A DNA stretch of 8,249 nt from Clostridiales bacterium (GTDB taxonomy: Bacteria; Bacillota; Clostridia; Oscillospirales; Oscillospiraceae), in NCBI GenBank assembly GCA_021205375.1, contig JAJPXR010000066.1:1-8249 (forward strand). The letters are read 5' to 3'. The notes under the pieces are model-generated. The model was not told where the DNA came from, ran no database searches, and was given only the letters and a program-made list of their open reading frames with translations. Made by a program: the position numbers and the translations under genes. Below are positions 1 to 5,400 of this stretch, piece by piece. The first letter of the stretch is position 1; each line of letters starts with the position of its first letter.

Positions 1-215
1 CCATCGGCTCCCGGCCCAATACAAGCTGGCTGCCGAAGGCCATTGGGCGGGATGCAGCCGAGTATCTGGTGGCGTCAGAGGATGGTGCGACCAGCTTGCC
101 TGGTGTCTTTGCGGCTGGAGACCTCCGGACGAAGGCGCTTCGGCAGGTGGTCACCGCTACTGCGGACGGAGCCGCCTGTATCCGGTCGGTGGAGGCATAT
201 TTGAGACGGACATAA
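1..215 (+). CDS. trxB: Thioredoxin reductase, C-terminal fragment (partial, 5' end outside window)
   Basis: The reading frame is open from base 3 and gives the last 70 residues of an FAD/NAD(P)-linked thioredoxin reductase, ending in TAA at 213-215. The fragment starts with IGSRPNT, the conserved strand after the NADPH domain. It contains GVFAAGDLR (residues 34-42 of the fragment), whose Asp contacts the FAD ribityl chain, followed by RQVVTATADGAACI, the flavin-binding helix that closes these enzymes. The family transfers electrons from NADPH through FAD and a CxxC pair to thioredoxin; the CxxC lies upstream and is not visible. A related flavoprotein such as an AhpF-like or ferredoxin-dependent form cannot be excluded from the C-terminus. 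It converges on the ROK gene, has its own terminator at 261-295, and is probably unrelated to the sulfonate cluster. Confidence 0.88.
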   Translation, partial: IGSRPNTSWLPKAIGRDAAEYLVASEDGATSLPGVFAAGDLRTKALRQVVTATADGAACIRSVEAYLRRT

Positions 216-260
216 GAGTTATCAGACGGGTCCGATACAGGATCTTGAGATTCGATGCAG

Positions 261-295
261 GCGACAGCGTGTTTTTTGCGCTGCCGCTTTCTTTT
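261..295 (+). terminator. Intrinsic terminator of trxB
   Basis: GCGACAGCG at 261-269 pairs with CGCTGCCGC at 279-287: 9 positions with a single A-C mismatch. The loop is 9 nt and T-rich, and the stem is followed directly by TTTCTTTT (288-295). It starts 46 nt after the trxB stop and has the right orientation for plus-strand transcripts. A further G-U pair (260-288) is possible. Confidence 0.72.
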
Positions 296-330
296 ACGCT
301 ATGCAGGAATCTACTGGTATTCGAATGAAC

Positions 331-367
331 AAAAAGCTTCCTGTCTGTCGGGTAAGACAGACAGGAA
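331..367 (-). terminator. Intrinsic terminator downstream of the ROK gene
   Basis: A perfect 12-bp inverted repeat, TTCCTGTCTGTC (338-349) against GACAGACAGGAA (356-367), encloses a 6-nt loop. On the minus strand the stem is followed by GC and then five Ts (A335-A331 on the plus strand), while on the plus strand no T run follows. It therefore terminates minus-strand transcripts arriving from the ROK gene, about 57 nt after that gene's stop. With the trxB terminator it insulates the convergent units. Confidence 0.78.
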
Positions 368-423
368 AGTCAAAATGGTCCGCCATTTGAAAAATTCATA
401 ACTTAGCGCGGTTTGGCAGTTCA

Positions 424-1611
424 TCAATTCAAATCACCGGTCACACGCCGGTTGAGGAACAGTCTGTCCACCACGACGGCCAGAGGGCCAATGTACTCCA
501 ACTTATCGCTGAGTTGGGAGCGGAAGAAGCCCTCCCCCTGGCGGTCGGCGCTGTACCGCCGACAGGCGGCCAGGAACCGTTCCTGCATGGTGGGCAGCTC
601 GAACAAATCACCATAAAAAATGGTCTGGTCCGGGGCCAAAAAGGTGGCAACATTGGTCACCGCCCTGGCCAACAGGTCAATGTTCTCCTCAATGACCTGC
701 CACATCCCCTCGTCGCCGCAGGTGATCCACTCGCCGATGTTATGGGCTGAGATAGATGCGAGATTTCCTCTCCTGTTCCGGTAGAGCAGCGGCATGGCCG
801 ACCGGGTGCAGCGCTGGCGCACCTGGTCCGCCACGGCATGAGCGGAGACGCGGGTCTCCAGCCACCCCTGGCACAGATGGTGCTGCCCATCCTCCCATTC
901 CACGGTCATGTGGCCGATCTCAGCAGATTGGAAGCGGCGGCTCTCGTAAATCTGCTTGTGGAGGACAAAGCACGCCCCTACACCAGGCCCCCACTTGACA
1001 AACAGCAGGTTCTCCTGCTCCTTGCCGCTGCCGTAAATCAGCTCCGCCTCCGCAAATGCTTTGACGTTGTTTTCCACGAGGACGGGGCAGTCCAGTTCCC
1101 GCTGGAGGATGTCCCGCACGACGGCGTTATCCTCCCTCCGCACCACACCGGGGATAGAAATCCCTGCGCCCAACAGATGGTCGCTGTTTACTCCGGCGAT
1201 TTGGAGCAGCTCCCGGCCTGTCTCTGCGATTTGGCAGAGAAATTGTTCCGGCGCGGCGTTTTTATCGGTGGGGATGCGCCGATCACAACTGGGCCGCCCC
1301 CGCATATCGCTAAGGGTAATACAGGTATGGGTGTCCTCGATGCTGACGGCCAGCGCAAAATAGCGGCTATAGTTGATACCCAGCAGGATTTTTTTCCGGC
1401 CCGCCCGCCGGTCCTCCTTCACCTCCCCCATCTCACAGAGGACATGGACCTCAAGCAGTTCGGAGCAGATCACAGACACCGTGGCGGGGGTCAGGCCGAG
1501 CCGGACGGCGATGTCCTTTCGGGACATCGCCCCCTCGTCGTTCAGCAGCTTTAAAATGGCGCTGCGGTTCAGGTTTTTCACGTGTTCCAAATTGATGCCG
1601 CTGTAACTCAT
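424..1611 (-). CDS. ROK-family transcriptional regulator (kinase-dead, likely local regulator)
   Basis: The 395-residue product combines an N-terminal winged helix-turn-helix (about residues 15-70; SRKDIAVRLGLTPATVS as recognition region) with a C-terminal ROK domain. ROK landmarks are GAGISIPG (148-155), ENNVKAFAEAE (180-190), WGPGVGA (207-213) and EIGHM (231-235). Several are degenerate. ENDAN, whose Asp is the kinase base, is here ENNVK. The N-terminal DxGGT phosphate loop is absent. The CxCGxxGCxE zinc loop is reduced to HLCQGWLET. The stretch between PG and ENN is about 22 residues, against roughly 35 in typical members. It is thus a DNA-binding sensor rather than a sugar kinase, and its ligand need not be a sugar. 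It lies downstream of the activase on the same strand, suggesting control of the lyase and perhaps transport genes. I chose ATG at 1611, 9 nt after an AGG; an in-frame TTG at 1620 is an alternative start. Confidence 0.85.
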   Translation of the reverse strand: MSYSGINLEHVKNLNRSAILKLLNDEGAMSRKDIAVRLGLTPATVSVICSELLEVHVLCEMGEVKEDRRAGRKKILLGINYSRYFALAVSIEDTHTCITLSDMRGRPSCDRRIPTDKNAAPEQFLCQIAETGRELLQIAGVNSDHLLGAGISIPGVVRREDNAVVRDILQRELDCPVLVENNVKAFAEAELIYGSGKEQENLLFVKWGPGVGACFVLHKQIYESRRFQSAEIGHMTVEWEDGQHHLCQGWLETRVSAHAVADQVRQRCTRSAMPLLYRNRRGNLASISAHNIGEWITCGDEGMWQVIEENIDLLARAVTNVATFLAPDQTIFYGDLFELPTMQERFLAACRRYSADRQGEGFFRSQLSDKLEYIGPLAVVVDRLFLNRRVTGDLN

Positions 1612-1653
1612 ACCAGTCAACCTGCCCTTTGACGAAAGAAGTCGAGGAGGACT

Positions 1654-1680
1654 ATGCGCTTTTCAGGGAAAAGAGCGCAT
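1654..1680 (-). other. Hairpin in the activase-ROK spacer
   Basis: ATGCGC (1654-1659) pairs with GCGCAT (1675-1680). The helix continues through TTTTC/GAAAA after a 2-nt bulge, leaving a 3-nt loop. On the minus strand no T run follows, so it is a poor terminator for the activase. On the plus strand only TTTT follows. It may attenuate or stabilise mRNA between the lyase genes and the regulator, lowering ROK expression relative to them. The rest of the spacer shows no convincing promoter. Confidence 0.4.
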
Positions 1681-1705
1681 TTTGCCGAAAGAAAGCTCCA
1701 TTTGC

Positions 1706-2611
1706 TCATATCAATGCCTGTATAGCGCCTGAAGCCTCCGCCTGTCGGCACAGGGAACGAAGAGCCGCAAGCCGGTCCGGATCCACCGCCTTGGGGAACC
1801 GGGGGGCGGACCGCCCCAGGAGGGCGTATTTCCCCTCGCCGTAACGGTGGTAGGGCAACAGCTCATAGGTGCAGTTCTTCCGCCCGGCCAGGAAGCGCAG
1901 GATATCGCCAATGGCCTCCTCGTTGTCGTTGACGCCTGGGATCACCGGCGTGCGGATATGCTTGGGGAGGGCCGGGTACTCCCGAAACAGCAGCTCCAGG
2001 TTGTCCAAAATCAGGCGGTTGCTCTGGCCGGTGAAGCGGCGGTGTACCTCCTCGTCCATGGTCTTGATGTCGTAGAGGATATAGCTCAGATTTGCCGCTG
2101 CCTCCCGCAGAATGGTCGGATCGCAGTGGCCGCAGGTCTCCGCCGCCGCGTGGATGCGGCGACGCTTTGCGCCCCGCAGCAGCGCCAGGGCAAATTCCCC
2201 CTGGTAGAACGGTTCCCCACCGGAGAGCGTCATCCCGCCGTTGTCATGGGCGAAGAACACACTCTCCCGCTCCACGGTGTCCAACACCGTCTCCGCCTCC
2301 ACGGTCTCCCCGTAGACCCCCAGGGCCTGGGCCGGGCAGAGGTCGAGGCAGTCGCCGCAGCCGGTGCAGCGACTGTGGTCCAGCGCTCCGCCCGCAAGGG
2401 CAGCGTGGGGGCAGGCTCCGTCGCAGAGGCCGCATCCCTTGTCCCGGATGCACTTCTGTCCGTCCAGGTAGACCTGGGGGTGGGGCAGTTGGGACTCCGG
2501 GTTGGCGCACCACTGGCAGCGGAGGGGACAGCCCTTCAAAAAGACAATGGTGCGGATGCCCGGCCCATCGTGGAGAGAGTAGGGCTGGATGTTAAAAATT
2601 GTGCCTTTCAT
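1706..2611 (-). CDS. islB: Glycyl radical enzyme activase (radical SAM, two extra 4Fe-4S clusters)
   Basis: The 301-residue protein installs the glycyl radical on the partner lyase by reductive cleavage of S-adenosylmethionine. The radical-SAM cluster motif is C28-x3-C32-x2-C35 within GCPLRCQWCANPE, preceded by the activase signature SLHDGPGIRT (12-21). A ferredoxin-like insert follows with two four-cysteine sets: C54/C60/C63/C67 and C82/C85/C88/C92. The GGEP SAM-binding motif is at 131-134. Length and the insert match activases of the dehydratase, decarboxylase and sulfite-lyase GREs rather than short PFL activases. The ATG at 2611 lies 7 nt after the GRE stop, behind a weak AACAGG, so the two genes are almost certainly co-transcribed. 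The frame stays open upstream to 2728, but that part overlaps the GRE C-terminus and has no family similarity. The symbol follows the partner's proposed identity; activase function is much surer than the particular substrate pathway. Confidence 0.9.
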   Translation of the reverse strand: MKGTIFNIQPYSLHDGPGIRTIVFLKGCPLRCQWCANPESQLPHPQVYLDGQKCIRDKGCGLCDGACPHAALAGGALDHSRCTGCGDCLDLCPAQALGVYGETVEAETVLDTVERESVFFAHDNGGMTLSGGEPFYQGEFALALLRGAKRRRIHAAAETCGHCDPTILREAAANLSYILYDIKTMDEEVHRRFTGQSNRLILDNLELLFREYPALPKHIRTPVIPGVNDNEEAIGDILRFLAGRKNCTYELLPYHRYGEGKYALLGRSAPRFPKAVDPDRLAALRSLCRQAEASGAIQALI

Positions 2612-2618
2612 CGCCTGT

Positions 2619-5084
2619 TTACGCGATCTCCCCGTGTTCGGTCCGGGCGATGATGTCGTCTTGCAGGTCCTTGGACAGTTCGCAGAAGTAGGCGCTGTAG
2701 CCTGCCACGCGCACCAGCAGGTTTCCATAGTTCTCCGGGTGCTTTTGGGCGTCCAACAGGGTCTGCCGGTTGATGATGTTGAACTGAATGTGCCACAGCT
2801 TCAAATCCCGCCAGGTCTTGATGTAGTCCACCAGCTTCCGGGTCCCCGTCTCACCCTTGACACACTGAGGGCTGAGCTTCACATTCAGCAACCGGGACGC
2901 CCGGTTGCGGTAATCATAGTTCTTGGTGGCGTAGTTGGACAGCAGAATGGCGGTGGGGCCGTGTTTATCCGCGCCCTGGGAGGCAGAGGAGCCGTCGGAG
3001 AGCGGCGTATAGGCGTACCGCCCATTGGGTGTGGCCGAGACCACCTTGCCAAAGGGGACGTTGGCGGTGAAGGGGACATACCGCAGATCCAGATGAACAC
3101 CCAGCTCCTGAGAGTACCGTTTGGTGAACTCCAACAGTTCCCGGTCCAACCGCTTGCCGATGCTGTCCGCATAGTCGTCGTTGTTGCCATAGGCAGGGGC
3201 GTGCTGCAACAACTGCCGCTCGATCTCGTAGCCCTCAAAGTTGTGAGCCAGGGCCACCTTCACCCGTTCCAGGGTCAAGCGGTGGTCGTCATAGACCACC
3301 TTTTTGATGGCGGCCAGGGAGTCGATCACAGTGCCGTAGCCGATGAACTCAAAGTAGCCCAGGTCGATGCCGCCCTCGATTTTCGGCTCATGGATGTTCT
3401 TGCAGTTTTTCATGCAAAGGGCGTGGAGCATTGAGGCCAGCGGAGCGCCAAAGTGCTTCCCCCGCAGTCGAATGATCTCGTGCTGCTGAATAAACGCGTG
3501 CTTCATCAGGTTCTTCTGCTGAGCCAGGTACGCCTGGAGAAATTGGTCAAAGGTTTCAAATTCCTCTGGCGCTCCGGTCTCCAAACCGATGACCTCGTCC
3601 CCGTACTTTTGCATTTTCCCGTTGTAGAGGGTTATTTCCAGGGCGGCGGCGAAATTGATATAGGCGCAGGGAGAAGTGTAGGTGTCCCGATTGGGCATAC
3701 GGACCTCGGAACAGCCGGAGACGCAGTAATCATATGCCTCTTCGAAGGTGGCGCCTTTGGCCAGCAGCAGAGGGATGACCTCCTCGTCGTTGATGAGCTT
3801 GGGGAACCCTGCGCCGTCCTTGATGGTCTCTGCCACCTCGTAGAGGTAACGCTCCGGGGAGCTGGTGTGGACACGGGCAGCCAGGTCGGGATAATTCAGG
3901 GGAAATTCCCGCTTGGAGCGCAGGAACAGATAGGTCAGCTCATTAGTGGCGTCGCCGCCGTCCTTGGTCTGACCGCCGATGGTCACCGCTTCCCAGTGAG
4001 CATAGCCCTCGTTGAAGCTGCCTCCGGTCTTGGAAAGATACAGGTCGATGTATTGGGCCATGGACACCCAAACACATTCCAGCAGTTCCTCGGCCCGTTC
4101 GTCGTCCAGGATGCCCTTTTCCTTGTCCGCCTTGTAATAGGGATAGAGGTATTGATCCATCCGTCCGTTGGAAATGACGGTGCCGGTCTTTTGCTCGATC
4201 CGGGAAAAAAGCTGAATAAACCACTGGCTCTGCACTGCCTCGTGGAAGGTCTCCGCGGGCTGAGCGGGCACCTTCCGGCAGATACGGGCGATCTCCAGAA
4301 GTTCCGCCTTTCGCACTGGGTCTTGTTCCAGAGCCGCTTTTTCCTCAGCGGCATCGGCGTGGCGGCCAGCCCACAGGACAATGGCGTCCGCCGTCAAAAT
4401 CACCGCCTCCAGAAAGGGCTTTTTCTCTGTGGTATCCACGGCGGAGAACTCGTCCAGCCGGGCCAATGCCTCTTGCGCCTCCCGGCGAATCCCGTTGAAT
4501 CCGATTTTCAGCGGTTTTTCGTAATCATGGACCCATTGAATGGACGAGCGGAAGGAGGCCGTCTCGTTGACGATGTAGCGGGAGGTATTTTCTTCATCGT
4601 CGTTGTAGGTCAGCCGCCGGGTCTCCTCCGGCAGCGCCTTCACCAGCGCTTCGTGGAAGGTCTTGCCCTTCCAGTAGGGGGCGATCTCCCGGACAATGTA
4701 CTCTGCGTCTTCCGGCGCGATGTCAAAGGGAGAACTCTCCCGCTCCGGCAGACTGTGGATTGCCTCATCCAGCACATCACCGTCTAATTCCGGGTAGAGG
4801 ATGCCATAGCGTCCCTCCTTGCCTGCCCGACCCACGATGAGCTGTTTGTCGTCGATATAGACGGTGGCCTTTTCCGCGTAGCGGTACAGAGCCTTGGCCC
4901 AGCGGAGGATCAGGGGCTGTCCCTCTGTTTCACGGAAGGACTCAGTGAAATATCTGCCTCGCTCGATGTCGATGCTGGGGCGCTTCCCCGCGAAGGTCTG
5001 TAGGATTTGAAGGGTACGCTTCTCCGCTGGTTTTTCCCGGTTGTATATGCGCTTTTCCTGGGGGGATAGTTCGATGACTGCCAT
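2619..5084 (-). CDS. islA: Glycyl radical enzyme, probable isethionate sulfite-lyase (C-S lyase)
   Basis: The 821-residue protein is a full-length glycyl radical enzyme. Numbering from the ATG at 5084, the thiyl motif is SGCSE with C458 and E460, and the radical loop VRVAGYSAYF has G795 some 30 residues from the C-terminus. Cys-x-Glu separates it from PFL, which has Cys-Cys, and places it with eliminases (choline lyase, diol dehydratase, sulfite-lyases). R179, Q183, C458, E460, R668 and G795 all sit exactly 10 positions before R189, Q193, C468, E470, R678 and G805, which I recall as catalytic and sulfonate-binding residues of IslA. That enzyme cleaves isethionate to sulfite and acetaldehyde. 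The dihydroxypropanesulfonate lyase HpsG or an uncharacterised sulfonate lyase are real alternatives, since sulfonate contacts may be shared. The ATG at 5084 was chosen because AAAAGGAG ends 8 nt upstream; a GTG at 5093 overlaps that site. The enzyme acts in the cytoplasm, is oxygen-sensitive once activated, and is translated just before its activase. Confidence 0.72.
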   Translation of the reverse strand: MAVIELSPQEKRIYNREKPAEKRTLQILQTFAGKRPSIDIERGRYFTESFRETEGQPLILRWAKALYRYAEKATVYIDDKQLIVGRAGKEGRYGILYPELDGDVLDEAIHSLPERESSPFDIAPEDAEYIVREIAPYWKGKTFHEALVKALPEETRRLTYNDDEENTSRYIVNETASFRSSIQWVHDYEKPLKIGFNGIRREAQEALARLDEFSAVDTTEKKPFLEAVILTADAIVLWAGRHADAAEEKAALEQDPVRKAELLEIARICRKVPAQPAETFHEAVQSQWFIQLFSRIEQKTGTVISNGRMDQYLYPYYKADKEKGILDDERAEELLECVWVSMAQYIDLYLSKTGGSFNEGYAHWEAVTIGGQTKDGGDATNELTYLFLRSKREFPLNYPDLAARVHTSSPERYLYEVAETIKDGAGFPKLINDEEVIPLLLAKGATFEEAYDYCVSGCSEVRMPNRDTYTSPCAYINFAAALEITLYNGKMQKYGDEVIGLETGAPEEFETFDQFLQAYLAQQKNLMKHAFIQQHEIIRLRGKHFGAPLASMLHALCMKNCKNIHEPKIEGGIDLGYFEFIGYGTVIDSLAAIKKVVYDDHRLTLERVKVALAHNFEGYEIERQLLQHAPAYGNNDDYADSIGKRLDRELLEFTKRYSQELGVHLDLRYVPFTANVPFGKVVSATPNGRYAYTPLSDGSSASQGADKHGPTAILLSNYATKNYDYRNRASRLLNVKLSPQCVKGETGTRKLVDYIKTWRDLKLWHIQFNIINRQTLLDAQKHPENYGNLLVRVAGYSAYFCELSKDLQDDIIARTEHGEIA

Positions 5085-5092
5085 ATTAAACA

Positions 5093-5100
5093 CTCCTTTT
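5093..5100 (-). promoter_or_regulatory. Strong ribosome binding site of the GRE gene
   Basis: The minus strand reads AAAAGGAG with 8 nt to ATG 5084. Its last G is the first base of the in-frame GTG that would give three extra residues. The site therefore fixes the ATG as the start and rules out the longer form. Confidence 0.75.
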
Positions 5101-5133
5101 TTGGAACTGGATGTCCTTTTTCATTTACCGTCA

Positions 5134-5174
5134 AGCGGTACTTCCGCCACTTCGCGCCTCCCTGTGGCGCAAAA
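5134..5174 (-). other. Two stem-loops in the GRE mRNA leader
   Basis: In the minus-strand transcript a first hairpin pairs the minus-strand copy of 5166-5174 (TTTTGCGCC) with that of 5150-5158 (GGCGCGAAG): 9 pairs including two G-U, with a 7-nt loop. A second, smaller hairpin pairs GCGG with CCGC (5144-5147 with 5135-5138) across a 5-nt loop, with one extra G-U pair. Both lie between the proposed promoter and the ribosome site. No known riboswitch core was recognised and no T run follows, so they may act on mRNA stability or translation. Confidence 0.35.
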
Positions 5175-5194
5175 ACGCTTCAAATGGCACTGTT

Positions 5195-5224
5195 ATCGTA
5201 CCATCTCATGCAAAAACTGTCCAA
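5195..5224 (-). promoter_or_regulatory. Candidate promoter of the GRE-activase unit
   Basis: On the minus strand TTGGAC (5224-5219) is followed after 18 nt by TACGAT (5200-5195), preceded by TGG, which gives an extended -10 element. Both hexamers are imperfect (3/6 and 4/6). Transcription would start near 5188, giving a leader of about 105 nt. An alternative pair, TTGCGT with TTTAAC and a 17-nt spacer, lies just upstream. A promoter is expected here because a terminator ends the tctA unit at 5341, but the exact site is uncertain. Confidence 0.35.
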
Positions 5225-5234
5225 TAGTTAAATA

Positions 5235-5270
5235 AAATATCCGGCTATAACGCAAGGCTATATTTCGTTA
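5235..5270 (-). promoter_or_regulatory. Operator-like AT-rich repeats upstream of the GRE promoter
   Basis: This AT-rich patch contains a direct repeat TATAGCC (minus-strand starts at 5262 and 5249, 13 bp apart), an inverted repeat TAACG/CGTTA (5270-5266 and 5252-5248) and an outer inverted repeat AAATAT/ATATTT (5265-5260 and 5240-5235). The surroundings are GC-rich, so the patch stands out. It is a plausible site for the ROK regulator or an activator. The individual repeats are short and could be chance. Confidence 0.3.
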
Positions 5271-5340
5271 GGCATGTCGTTTCTGCCCCAGACCATTTTG
5301 AAATTCCCGGCATCGCCGTATGAACCGTGCGGCAGGCTCT

Positions 5341-5376
5341 TAAAAAGGCAACCCGCCCATCGAGGAACGGGTTGCC
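5341..5376 (-). terminator. Intrinsic terminator after tctA
   Basis: GGCAACCCG (5347-5355) and CGGGTTGCC (5368-5376) form a perfect 9-bp GC-rich stem with a 12-nt loop. On the minus strand five Ts follow directly (A5346-A5342 on the plus strand), and on the plus strand no T run follows. It lies about 24 nt after the tctA stop and separates the transporter unit from the lyase unit. Confidence 0.88.
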
Positions 5377-5400
5377 AAATTGGGTAGGGTAGGAGCGGGG

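Noticed and set aside
1612..1620. TTG at 1620 as ROK start.
   Set aside because: ATG at 1611 is the commoner codon and has an AGG 9 nt upstream. The TTG has AAAGGG only 4 nt away, so it stays possible but less likely.
2612..2728. An N-terminal extension of the activase of 39 residues, using an upstream in-frame ATG.
   Set aside because: It overlaps the conserved C-terminus of the GRE, including sequence just after the radical loop, is not activase-like, and the ATG at 2611 fits the family N-terminus exactly.
3453..4787. A 444-residue plus-strand ORF, with other long plus-strand ORFs at 838-1554, 1847-2653, 2589-3434 and 5380-6273.
   Set aside because: All lie antisense to well-recognised genes, have low-complexity Gly/Val/Gln-rich translations and no recognisable motifs. 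They are a by-product of high third-position GC.
2619..5084. Pyruvate formate-lyase as the GRE identity.
   Set aside because: PFL has adjacent active-site cysteines; here the motif is G-C-S-E, with a Glu two residues after a single Cys, and the activase has extra clusters.
5085..5093. GTG at 5093 as GRE start.
   Set aside because: It overlaps the GGAG of the ribosome site; ATG 5084 has ideal spacing of 8 nt.
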